A stretch of DNA of 30,403 bases from BOKV01 sp041739225. Lineage in GTDB: Bacteria > Pseudomonadota > Alphaproteobacteria > Rhizobiales > Rhizobiaceae. Within the stretch, counting starts at the first letter, position 1. Each line of letters starts with the position of its first letter. Below are positions 1-6,684 of the stretch, in pieces. The notes below the pieces were generated by a model that worked only from the letters and a program-made list of their open reading frames with translations, did no database searches and was not told the DNA's origin. Location: NCBI GenBank assembly GCA_041739225.1, contig JBGSOG010000059.1, forward strand, positions 1-30,403. The letters are read 5' to 3'. The position numbers and the translations under genes were made by a program.

Positions 1-2
1 CG

Positions 3-200
3 CGCGCCCCGACGCTGCTCATCGTCTCCACGCTGTGCATCGCGCAGCTTCTCTGGACGCTAATCGACCAAAGCGTCAGCGGCTGGCCGCTTGCCCTGAC
101 GCTCGGCGGTTTGACGACGATCAGCCTGTTTTTCCTCTATCTCTTCCACCTCGGCCACGACCCCCACGCGAAACCAAAGCCCGACACGGACTCGCCTTAA
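3..200 (+). CDS. C-terminal end of an unidentified membrane protein (5' truncated by window edge)
   Basis: The frame is open from base 3 and closes at TAA 198-200, giving the last 65 residues of a protein that begins outside the window. Two hydrophobic stretches are visible, roughly residues 4-20 and 31-50 of the fragment (the second around LTTISLFFLYLFHLGH), followed by a short hydrophilic proline- and lysine-containing tail. This fits an integral membrane protein ending with two membrane helices and a cytoplasmic tail. I do not recognise the family. The next gene lies on the opposite strand and ends 27 bases downstream, so the two are convergent. No hairpin terminator is obvious in the gap. 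Confidence 0.5.
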   Translation, partial: RAPTLLIVSTLCIAQLLWTLIDQSVSGWPLALTLGGLTTISLFFLYLFHLGHDPHAKPKPDTDSP

Positions 201-227
201 TCAGAGCCTTGAACACGCGCACTTTGG

Positions 228-566
228 CTACCGCGCCAAGGCACCCGACAGCACACTGTCCAACCCGCGCTTATCCCCCGGCGACAAAGTCCCAAGGCGC
301 CGGATGAGCAGCCCGTTCGGCAAAGTGAACAGCTTCATCCGCACCACCGAACTATGGCTCAGCCCGGCAGCCGCGAGGTCGCCAAGCCGGTAATCGCTTG
401 GCCAAAAGGACTGCGCCGCTGTCGTAATCATCGCCAGAATACTATGCCCATTCTGCGCATTGAAATCGCGGGCTGAAATAATCACAGCCGGACGACGCTT
501 CGACACCGCAGCGTCAACAAACGGGAACGGCACCACGACCGTATCGCCATGTTCACAGATCAGCAT
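228..566 (-). CDS. MazF/PemK-family toxin (endoribonuclease type)
   Basis: This 112-residue protein opens with the family signature GDTVVVPFPFVDAAVSKRRP followed by AVIIS, and later has DLAAAGLSHSSVVRMKL and an IRRLGTLSPGD segment. These match the PemK/MazF fold, whose members cut RNA at short sequences and are held inactive by a partner encoded just upstream. The chosen ATG (564-566) has GAGG seven bases upstream. A longer frame would only add arginine-rich residues that lie within the partner gene. The start overlaps the end of the upstream gene by 14 bases, so the two are probably translationally coupled. Family assignment is firm; activity and target are not visible from sequence. Confidence 0.88.
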   Translation of the reverse strand: MLICEHGDTVVVPFPFVDAAVSKRRPAVIISARDFNAQNGHSILAMITTAAQSFWPSDYRLGDLAAAGLSHSSVVRMKLFTLPNGLLIRRLGTLSPGDKRGLDSVLSGALAR

Positions 567-897
567 AGGCCGCCTCGTCCTCGGGGCTATCCCATTCCTC
601 CAGCGTGCCGGATAGCGCCGCGAGATAGCGCTCAACATTCACCGGATCGTTGACGCTCACGCGCTCACCGCGCCTTGCCTGCCAGTGGGTCCAGACCTCC
701 CGCATCCCGTCCACGGGTTTCAAGCCCAGACTGGGGCGCCCATCGCGCCCATCCTGCATACGCTCCCACCAGCCGGTTACGCCGTCAATTTCCAGAAGGA
801 TACGCTCTCCGGCCTTCAGGTTTTCGGCCTTCGCACGTAGATCGTCCGGCAGGTGTCTGAACCAGATACTATTATCTACTATCGACATCATGCCCAT
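553..897 (-). CDS. Candidate antitoxin partner of the adjacent MazF-like toxin
   Basis: This 114-residue hydrophilic protein is encoded directly upstream of, and overlapping, the MazF-like gene, the usual antitoxin position. The ATG at 895-897 is preferred over a GTG 18 bases upstream because GGAG lies at good spacing before it. It has no clear AbrB, ribbon-helix-helix or Phd signature. The central part (ERILLEIDGVTGWWERMQDG, then RDGRPSLGLKPV) looks like a small beta-rich module, and the C-terminus is strongly acidic (EEWDSPEDEAAYADL), as expected for a tail that could cover a basic RNase surface. I recall similar genes upstream of PemK toxins in other alphaproteobacteria but know of no characterised member. 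The role is inferred from position, overlap and charge. Confidence 0.6.
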   Translation of the reverse strand: MGMMSIVDNSIWFRHLPDDLRAKAENLKAGERILLEIDGVTGWWERMQDGRDGRPSLGLKPVDGMREVWTHWQARRGERVSVNDPVNVERYLAALSGTLEEWDSPEDEAAYADL

Positions 898-960
898 TGC
901 GCTCTCCTCTGTCACGGGGTGAATGTGGGGCGGGGTGGGGGTGGGGTCAACCCCTCCGCT

Positions 961-1689
961 TTATCGGCACGACTCCACACTGCCCATATCAAGGTGGAAA
1001 TGGTCGGCATGCGCGGCGTTATAATCCGGTCCCAAAGTCACCGAGAACAGGCGGCAGGCGCCGCGATGCAACCGCGCCAGATAGCGCCCCTCGGCGCTGT
1101 CAGCGCGCCAATCCTGTTTCACGTTGATGCGGCGGCCATCCGCCAGCACAAAGCCGGAAATGTCGATCGCATTGGCAAAGGCATGCTGACTGCGCGTGCC
1201 GGTGCCCGCGATATTGCGGCAGGAAAAGCTGCCATAGGTCTCAATCTGGCGCAGCGGACTGCCCAGCACCTCCTCGGCAAGCGGGCGGGCAAATTGCGCC
1301 TCCCAGATATACAGCGCGGCAATCTGGTGACAGGTCATGCGCAGCGGGGCGGCATTATACGGCGTCAAAGACTTGTCCAGCACCAAGGTCTCTCCAAGGG
1401 AGCACCCACCCGCCGTCCGCTCCGGCGCAAGCCCCCGCGTCTCGACCCCGGCCTGCGCCAACACGGCTTTGCACCGGTCCGGCGCATACTTCAGATCGGT
1501 GAGCTTGCCATAGGTCGCGAGGCCAACCGGATGGGTCAGATCAAGCGGGCGAAACGGATTATGCTGCGCGGGCAGATAGCGGTGCAGCACAAAAGCCGCC
1601 GCCGCCAGCCCACATAGGGCAAGGCCCAGCCTGATCCGGCCCCGTATCTTGCGACTTATTCTGCTGCGACGGCGCAAGACCCCTCCCAT
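961..1689 (-). CDS. Extensin-like C-terminal domain protein (M15/LAS-type metallopeptidase-like)
   Basis: The protein has 242 residues. An arginine-rich N-terminus is followed by one hydrophobic segment (about residues 21-38), so it is probably anchored in the inner membrane with the domain in the periplasm. The extensin-like domain covers about residues 55-242. It contains RSQHAFANAIDISGF (His169, Asp176) and HADHFHLD (His227, Asp229, His230), which resemble the zinc-binding motifs of M15/LAS peptidoglycan peptidases such as VanY. Six or more cysteines suggest disulfides. A cell-wall peptidase role is plausible from the motif but not established for the family. It is transcribed divergently from gyrA. 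The ATG has only a weak ribosome site (CGAAG). Confidence 0.82.
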   Translation of the reverse strand: MGGVLRRRSRISRKIRGRIRLGLALCGLAAAAFVLHRYLPAQHNPFRPLDLTHPVGLATYGKLTDLKYAPDRCKAVLAQAGVETRGLAPERTAGGCSLGETLVLDKSLTPYNAAPLRMTCHQIAALYIWEAQFARPLAEEVLGSPLRQIETYGSFSCRNIAGTGTRSQHAFANAIDISGFVLADGRRINVKQDWRADSAEGRYLARLHRGACRLFSVTLGPDYNAAHADHFHLDMGSVESCR

Positions 1690-1700
1690 CTTCGCGAAAC

Positions 1701-1727
1701 GTTAACTAAAACCCGGTTTCTGTTAAC
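1701..1727. promoter_or_regulatory. Pair of GTTAAC palindromes 21 bp apart in the extensin/gyrA divergent promoter region
   Basis: GTTAAC occurs at 1701-1706 and again at 1722-1727, so the two copies sit on the same face of the helix about two turns apart, within a 93-bp divergent intergenic region. The second copy reads TTAACC, like a CtrA half-site, but the canonical TTAA-N7-TTAA arrangement is absent. It may be an operator or simply AT-rich promoter sequence. Confidence 0.3.
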
Positions 1728-1782
1728 CTCAATCAGGAAAAAGGCGATTCTACGCGACCTGACAGAATGCGGGGCTTTTTTT

Positions 1783-4548
1783 ATGTCGGACATTATCGAC
1801 ACGCCGGACGATAACCGGATCATCAACGAACCGCTAAGCGAGGCGCTGACCAAGCGCTACCTCGCCTATGCGCTGTCAACGATTACGTCCCGCGCTCTGC
1901 CCGATGTGCGCGACGGCCTGAAGCCGGTACACAGGCGCATTTTGTTCGGCATGTCGGAACTGGGCATCGACTGGAACAAGAAGTACGTCAAATGCGCCCG
2001 CGTCACCGGCGATGTGATGGGCAAATACCATCCGCATGGCAACAGCGCGATTTATGACGCCTTGGTGCGCATGGCGCAGGATTGGTCTTTGCGGCTGCCG
2101 CTGATCGACGGACAGGGCAATTTTGGTTCGATAGACGGTGATCCGCCGGCAGCGGAGCGTTATACCGAGTGTCGCCTCGCCAAGTCCGCGCATGAATTGC
2201 TTGACGATCTCGACAAGGATACCGTCGATTTCCGCGACAACTATGATGGCACGATGTCCGAACCGGTGGTGCTTCCGGCGCGGTTTCCAAACCTTCTTGT
2301 CAACGGGGCAGGCGGCATCGCCGTCGGCATGGCAACGAACATTCCGCCGCACAATCTGGGCGAAGTGGTCAATGCCTGCATTGCGATGATCGAAAATCCT
2401 TCGATTTCGCTTGCCGATCTGATGGAAATCATTCCCGGGCCTGATTTTCCCACCGGGGGCATTATCCTTGGCAGGGCTGGTATTCGCTCGGCCTATGAGA
2501 CCGGGCGTGGCTCGGTCATCATGCGTGGCAAGGTTCACACGGAAACGGCGCGCGGCGAGCGCGAGGCGATCATCGTCACCGAAGTTCCCTACCAGGTGAA
2601 CAAATCGACGATGATCGAGAAAATTGCTGAACTGGTGCGTGACAAACGCATTGAAGGCATTTCCGACATTCGCGATGAATCCGACCGGGATGGCTACCGC
2701 GTTGTGGTGGAGCTCAAGCGCGACGCGATGTCTGATGTCGTGTTGAACCAATTGTACCGCTACACACCACTGCAATCCTCGTTTGGTTGCAACATGGTGG
2801 CACTTTCCGGAGGCAAGCCGGAGCAGTTGACGCTCGTCGACATGTTGAAAGCCTTTGTTGCTTTCCGCGAGGAAGTGGTGACGCGGCGCACCAAGTATTT
2901 GCTCAACAAGGCGCGCATCCGTGCCCATGTGTTGGTCGGTCTGGCCATTGCCGTTGCCAACATTGACGAGGTCATTGCCCTGATCCGCCGCGCGCCGGAC
3001 CCGGCCACGGCCCGCGACCAATTGATGACCCGCAACTGGCCGGCAAAAGACGTGGCCCCCTTGATCGAACTGATCGACGATCCGCGCCACAAACTGAATG
3101 CCGATGACACGTACAATCTGTCGGAAGAACAGGCGCGCGCCATTCTCGATTTGCGTCTGCAGCGCCTGACAGCGCTGGGCCGCGAAGAAATCTCGGACGA
3201 GTTGCACAAGATTGGCGAGGAAATCGCCGATTACCTGTCGATCCTGGCGTCACGGACAAGGGTACTTTCCATCGTTCGCGGCGAGTTGGAAGCGGCGCGC
3301 GACGAATTCTCAACACCGCGTCGCACAGTTATCGCCGATGGCGGTTTTGATGTTGACGACGAGGACCTGATCGCTCGCGAGGACATGGTGGTGACGGTCA
3401 GCCATGGCGGCTACATCAAACGGGTGCCGCTGGACACCTACCGGGCTCAGCGGCGTGGCGGCAAGGGCCGCTCCGGCATGTCGACGCGTGACGAGGATTT
3501 CGTCGCGCGGCTGTTCGTGGCCAACACGCATACGCCGGTGCTGTTCTTTTCCTCGCGCGGCATTGTCTACAAGGAAAAAGTATGGCGCTTGCCGATCGGC
3601 GCACCACAAGCCCGCGGCAAGGCACTGATCAATTTGCTGCAACTGGAAAAGAACGAGCGCATCACCTCGATCATGCCACTGCCGGAAGATGAAGCGCAGT
3701 GGGAGCAGCTGGACGTGATGTTTGCCACCACGCGCGGCACCGTGCGGCGCAACAAGCTGTCGGATTTCGTCAAGGTCAACCGCAATGGCAAGATCGCCAT
3801 GAAATTTGACGAAGAGGGCGATGAAATTCTTGCAGTCGGCACCTGCACCGAAAATGACGATGTGCTGCTGACAACGGCGCTTGGCCAGTGCATCCGGTTC
3901 CCTGTCACCGATGTGCGAGTGTTTACCGGGCGCGATTCCATCGGCGTTCGCGGCATTTCGCTTGGCGAAAATGACCGGATCATCTCGATGGCGATTGTCG
4001 GCCATGTCGATGCCGAACCTGCCGAACGGGCCGCCTATCTCAAGCGCTCGGTTGCCGAACGCAAGGCACTTGGCGGCAGCGATGTTGAAGACGTGGCACT
4101 GGTCGGCGAGGAAGTCAGCGATGAGGCCGATCTTTCAGAAGAACGCTATGGCGATCTGAAAGGCCGCGAGGAATTCGTGCTGACTGTCAGCGCCTTTGGC
4201 TATGGCAAACGCTCGTCAACTTATGATTTCCGCATTTCGGGTCGTGGCGGCAAGGGCATTCGCGCTACCGACATTTCGAAGGTTGAAGAAATAGGACCAT
4301 TGGTGGCAGCATTTCCGGTTCGCGATGGTGACCAGATCATGTTGGTGACCGATGCCGGGCAACTGATCCGCACTCCGGTCAACCAGATCCGGTTGGCGAG
4401 CCGGGCAACCAAGGGTGTGACAATCTTCAATACCGGGGGCGAGCAGCGTGTGGTTTCCGTTGAATTGATCAGCGAGCCGGAGGAAGATGGCGGTGTGGTG
4501 GGGGAATTGGCGCCTGGCACCGAACCAGACGCCCTGCCGGAAAGCTGA
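1783..4548 (+). CDS. gyrA: DNA gyrase subunit A
   Basis: GyrA cuts and rejoins DNA in the gyrase A2B2 complex to introduce negative supercoils. The 921-residue length fits the rhizobial form. The N-terminal winged-helix/breakage domain includes KYHPHGNSAIYD (residues 81-92) and the catalytic tyrosine Tyr127 in PPAAERYTE. Ser88 and Asp92, the positions where quinolone-resistance changes occur in other species (E. coli Ser83 and Asp87), carry the sensitive residues. The GyrA box QRRGGKG is at 556-562, identifying the supercoiling C-terminal beta-pinwheel and separating it from ParC. The ATG directly follows a T7 run; a GGGG stretch 9-10 bases upstream is the only ribosome-site candidate. The C-terminus is acidic. 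The gene is divergent from the extensin-like gene. Confidence 0.97.
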   Translation: MSDIIDTPDDNRIINEPLSEALTKRYLAYALSTITSRALPDVRDGLKPVHRRILFGMSELGIDWNKKYVKCARVTGDVMGKYHPHGNSAIYDALVRMAQDWSLRLPLIDGQGNFGSIDGDPPAAERYTECRLAKSAHELLDDLDKDTVDFRDNYDGTMSEPVVLPARFPNLLVNGAGGIAVGMATNIPPHNLGEVVNACIAMIENPSISLADLMEIIPGPDFPTGGIILGRAGIRSAYETGRGSVIMRGKVHTETARGEREAIIVTEVPYQVNKSTMIEKIAELVRDKRIEGISDIRDESDRDGYRVVVELKRDAMSDVVLNQLYRYTPLQSSFGCNMVALSGGKPEQLTLVDMLKAFVAFREEVVTRRTKYLLNKARIRAHVLVGLAIAVANIDEVIALIRRAPDPATARDQLMTRNWPAKDVAPLIELIDDPRHKLNADDTYNLSEEQARAILDLRLQRLTALGREEISDELHKIGEEIADYLSILASRTRVLSIVRGELEAARDEFSTPRRTVIADGGFDVDDEDLIAREDMVVTVSHGGYIKRVPLDTYRAQRRGGKGRSGMSTRDEDFVARLFVANTHTPVLFFSSRGIVYKEKVWRLPIGAPQARGKALINLLQLEKNERITSIMPLPEDEAQWEQLDVMFATTRGTVRRNKLSDFVKVNRNGKIAMKFDEEGDEILAVGTCTENDDVLLTTALGQCIRFPVTDVRVFTGRDSIGVRGISLGENDRIISMAIVGHVDAEPAERAAYLKRSVAERKALGGSDVEDVALVGEEVSDEADLSEERYGDLKGREEFVLTVSAFGYGKRSSTYDFRISGRGGKGIRATDISKVEEIGPLVAAFPVRDGDQIMLVTDAGQLIRTPVNQIRLASRATKGVTIFNTGGEQRVVSVELISEPEEDGGVVGELAPGTEPDALPES

Positions 4549-4555
4549 AGAACAT

Positions 4556-4592
4556 AAAAAAACGCGGCCGCCGGGTTTCCGGTCAGGCCGCG
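4556..4592 (-). terminator. Intrinsic terminator on the minus strand, facing the gyrA 3' end
   Basis: CGCGGCC (4563-4569) pairs with GGCCGCG (4586-4592), a 7-bp GC-rich stem. An A-run at 4556-4562 becomes a U-tract only when the minus strand is transcribed; on the plus strand the hairpin is followed by CAAAGTTG, with no U-run. It therefore terminates a minus-strand transcript, best explained by the small ORF at 4670-4819. It could still act as a weak hairpin for gyrA mRNA. Confidence 0.65.
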
Positions 4593-4669
4593 CAAAGTTG
4601 CGAAACTGAAGGTCAGGCGAATTCCCGTAGACGGGCCGGTTCAAAACCCGTGCGGGAGGGGGTTGGTCT

Positions 4670-4819
4670 TCAGTTCCGATCGAATTCAGATGCAAAGTGT
4701 CCACGCTTGGCTGCGCGGTGAGAACGGTGAATTTCCGTCCGCCGTTCCATGTACATCGAGTGGAATGCCGCAATCATCATTGCAGACGTCATTGCGATTG
4801 CCACGATCAAGATTGCCAT
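4670..4819 (-). CDS. Small single-pass membrane protein (49 aa), hypothetical
   Basis: This 49-residue ORF starts at the ATG 4817-4819, which has AGGGAG six bases upstream. An ATG six bases earlier would sit on top of that site, so it is less likely. The N-terminal half is one hydrophobic helix (MAILIVAIAMTSAMMIAAF), followed by a basic tail rich in Arg and His (MERRTEIHRSHRAAKRGH). A terminator oriented for this strand lies about 80 bases past the stop codon. Together the ribosome site, membrane segment and dedicated terminator make a real gene likely despite the short length. No family or function is recognised. It is convergent with gyrA and divergent from coaD. Confidence 0.55.
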   Translation of the reverse strand: MAILIVAIAMTSAMMIAAFHSMYMERRTEIHRSHRAAKRGHFASEFDRN

Positions 4820-4864
4820 TGCCATTCTCCCTGCTGCTTTTCGCACTATTGCGAATATTTTTTG

Positions 4865-4879
4865 CCGGAACGTTTCCGG
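4865..4879. promoter_or_regulatory. CCGGAA-N3-TTCCGG palindrome upstream of the small membrane ORF
   Basis: CCGGAA (4865-4870) and TTCCGG (4874-4879) form a perfect 6-bp inverted repeat around CGT, centred about 50 bases before the start codon of the small minus-strand ORF. A near-identical palindrome lies at 9214-9227 in the same position relative to another small minus-strand gene. It could be an operator or a leader hairpin. Confidence 0.35.
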
Positions 4880-4985
4880 TTTCCGAGGTAATTTAACGAA
4901 TGCCGTTTCAACCTCACCTGAACACCATATTAATCCTGCGTTCATTGGCTGCTGTGCTGTAGATCACATTGCGCGTGCCAAATTT

Positions 4986-5027
4986 GCCGGGTTTTGCCCT
5001 GCTTTCCCTTGCAGGCAGCAATCCGGC
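4986..5027 (+). promoter_or_regulatory. Structured leader hairpin in front of coaD
   Basis: GCCGG (4986-4990) pairs with CCGGC (5023-5027). Inside it, TGCC-c-TGC (4995-5002) pairs with GCAGGCA (5011-5017) around an 8-base loop. The stem ends four bases before the GAGAGGGGG ribosome site of coaD. It could influence coaD translation. No terminator U-tract follows, so classical attenuation is unlikely. Confidence 0.3.
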
Positions 5028-5043
5028 ATGCGAGAGGGGGCAA

Positions 5044-5538
5044 ATGAAAAGAATTGCATATTACCCAGGTTCCTTTGACCCGCTGACGCACGGCCATCTC
5101 GACGTGCTGCGCCAGGCCATGGCTTTGTTCGACGAAGTGGTGATCGGCATTGGAGTTCACCCAGGCAAGGCGCCGATGTTCAGTTTCGAAGAACGGGCGC
5201 AATTGATTGACGCGGCACTTTTCGAACTAAAGTTGGATGCTGCGCACGTTAGGGTGGAAAGCTTCGACAATCTGGTCATCCATGCAGCCAGAAAATCCGG
5301 CGCCAGCGTTTTGGTGCGTGGCCTGCGCGATGGCACCGATCTTGACTATGAAATGCAGATGGCCGGGATGAACGGGGTGATGGACCCTGACGTTCATACC
5401 GTATTTTTTCCTGCCAGCCCGCAGACCCGCGCCATTACCGCCACATTGGTGCGGCAGGTGGCGAAGATGGGCGGCGATGTTGCGCCCTTCGTGCCGGCGG
5501 TCGTTTTGGCTGCCCTCAACCAGAAAACCGGCGCTTGA
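5044..5538 (+). CDS. coaD: Phosphopantetheine adenylyltransferase
   Basis: CoaD transfers AMP from ATP to 4'-phosphopantetheine, giving dephospho-CoA, the penultimate step of coenzyme A synthesis in the cytoplasm. The 164-residue length is normal. The nucleotidyltransferase signature GSFDPLTHGHLD (residues 9-20, HxGH at 16-18 as H-G-H) is at the N-terminus. SVLVRGLRDGTDLDYE in the middle and RAITATLVRQVA near the C-terminus, in place of the usual ISS-x-VR, complete the family pattern. The ATG at 5044 is chosen because of the strong GAGAGGGGG site just upstream; a longer frame lacks family similarity. The cyclophilin genes follow with a 22-base gap, so a common transcript is likely. Confidence 0.96.
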   Translation: MKRIAYYPGSFDPLTHGHLDVLRQAMALFDEVVIGIGVHPGKAPMFSFEERAQLIDAALFELKLDAAHVRVESFDNLVIHAARKSGASVLVRGLRDGTDLDYEMQMAGMNGVMDPDVHTVFFPASPQTRAITATLVRQVAKMGGDVAPFVPAVVLAALNQKTGA

Positions 5539-5560
5539 CGCCCCAATCCCGGAGTTTTTG

Positions 5561-6106
5561 ATGAAGTTTCCCGTGATGAAAATTTTTGCAAGGCTGGCCG
5601 CAGCAATCTTGCTGGCTGGCTTATTTGCGTTTGGTGCGCATGCACAAGGCGACAAGATCGTGATCGACACCACGCAGGGCAAAATCGTCATGCAATTGCG
5701 TGCTGACCTTGCGCCAAAGCATGCCGAGCGGATCAAAACACTGGCTGGCGAAGGCTTTTACAACGGCGTTGTGTTTCACCGTGTTATCGACGGATTCATG
5801 GCGCAGACTGGCGATCCGACAGGAACCGGCAGCGGTGGCTCGAAGCTGCCGGACCTGCCGGCCGAATTTACACCGACAGATTTCAAACGCGGCATGGTTG
5901 GCATGGCCCGCACGGCGGACCCCAATTCAGCCAATTCGCAGTTTTTCATCATGCTTGATGCCGCGCCGCACCTGAATGGCGAATACACCGTGGTTGGCGA
6001 AGTGATCGAAGGCATGGAAAATGTCGACAAGCTCAAGAAGGGCAGCAAGGCCAACAATGGCCTGGTTGATGGTCCCGACAAGATGATCACGATGAGCGTC
6101 GAGTGA
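5561..6106 (+). CDS. Exported cyclophilin-type peptidyl-prolyl isomerase
   Basis: This is a cyclophilin, which speeds cis/trans isomerisation of bonds before proline. Residues 1-28 form a signal peptide with a hydrophobic core (ARLAAAILLAGLFAFGAHA) and a likely cut after AHA, so the enzyme acts in the periplasm. The cyclophilin core contains VVFHRVIDGFMAQTGDPTG, carrying the active-site Arg, Phe and Gln, and NSANSQFFIML. The total is 181 residues. The ATG at 5561 has GGAG at a spacing of six. It lies between coaD and a second cyclophilin that lacks a signal peptide, giving a tandem pair for periplasm and cytoplasm. It corresponds in role to PpiA, but I do not assign that symbol firmly. Confidence 0.93.
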   Translation: MKFPVMKIFARLAAAILLAGLFAFGAHAQGDKIVIDTTQGKIVMQLRADLAPKHAERIKTLAGEGFYNGVVFHRVIDGFMAQTGDPTGTGSGGSKLPDLPAEFTPTDFKRGMVGMARTADPNSANSQFFIMLDAAPHLNGEYTVVGEVIEGMENVDKLKKGSKANNGLVDGPDKMITMSVE

Positions 6107-6148
6107 TTGTTGCATCAATAACCGTGACAAGTGCGGAAAGGAATTGAA

Positions 6149-6619
6149 ATGAGCACCTACAAGGACCCTGAAAACACCCTCGTCATGGAAACGACAAAGG
6201 GCAAGGTTGTGATTGAATTGCGGCCTGACCTTGCGCCAAACCATGTTTCGCGAATCAAGGAACTGGCGCGGACCGGGTTTTACGACGGCATCGTGTTTCA
6301 CCGGGTGATCGAAGGTTTCATGGCGCAGACCGGCGATCCGACAGGTACCGGCATGGGTGGCTCGGGCAAGAAGTTGAAGGCCGAGTTCAATGAAGCCCCG
6401 CACACACGCGGTGTTTGCTCGATGGCCCGCTCAAACAATCCTGACTCGGGCGACAGCCAGTTCTTCATCTGTTTTGACGATTCCCGTTTCCTTGACCGGC
6501 AGTACACTGTTTGGGGCAAGGTGAGCGAAGGCATGGAGAATATCGACAATATCAAGCGTGGTGAGCCGGTGCGCGACCCTGACTCGATTGTTTCGATGAA
6601 AGTTGCAGCAGACCTTTGA
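6149..6619 (+). CDS. Cytoplasmic cyclophilin-type peptidyl-prolyl isomerase
   Basis: This second cyclophilin has 156 residues and no signal peptide, so it is cytoplasmic. The core motif IVFHRVIEGFMAQTGDPTG and DSGDSQFFICFDD are intact. It starts at the ATG 6149-6151 with AAAGGA upstream; the longer reading adds only six residues. It is clearly a paralogue of the preceding gene, sharing the segment from FHRVI through GDPTGTG almost unchanged, and probably arose by tandem duplication. It lies 42 bases after its partner. A strong intrinsic terminator follows at 6644-6668, so the coaD-cyclophilin transcript probably ends here. It is PpiB-like in location. Confidence 0.93.
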   Translation: MSTYKDPENTLVMETTKGKVVIELRPDLAPNHVSRIKELARTGFYDGIVFHRVIEGFMAQTGDPTGTGMGGSGKKLKAEFNEAPHTRGVCSMARSNNPDSGDSQFFICFDDSRFLDRQYTVWGKVSEGMENIDNIKRGEPVRDPDSIVSMKVAADL

Positions 6620-6643
6620 GGTGCGCTTGTGCGTGATTGAAGA

Positions 6644-6668
6644 GCGGCGCGGTTACGCCGCCCTTTTT
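6644..6668 (+). terminator. Intrinsic terminator after the cyclophilin pair
   Basis: GCGGCG (6644-6649) pairs with CGCCGC (6656-6661) around a six-base loop and is followed by CC and five T residues (6664-6668). It is correctly oriented to end the coaD-cyclophilin transcript, 24 bases past the stop codon and 16 bases before the queA start. queA therefore needs its own promoter or partial read-through. Confidence 0.75.
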
Positions 6669-6684
6669 CATTTGGAAATGACAA

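Noticed and set aside
853..1617. 254-codon plus-strand frame over the extensin-like gene
   Set aside because: The minus-strand protein has clear metallopeptidase-like motifs. The plus-strand frame is arginine-rich and without family features.
1876..3207. Long open frame (about 443 codons) on the minus strand inside gyrA
   Set aside because: It lies fully antisense to a clear gyrA, has low-complexity His/Gln/Arg-rich sequence and matches no family. It results from GC-skewed codon use in gyrA.
4556..4592. Terminator of gyrA
   Set aside because: The T-run is on the wrong side for gyrA transcription; the hairpin fits the minus strand. It is kept as a minus-strand terminator.
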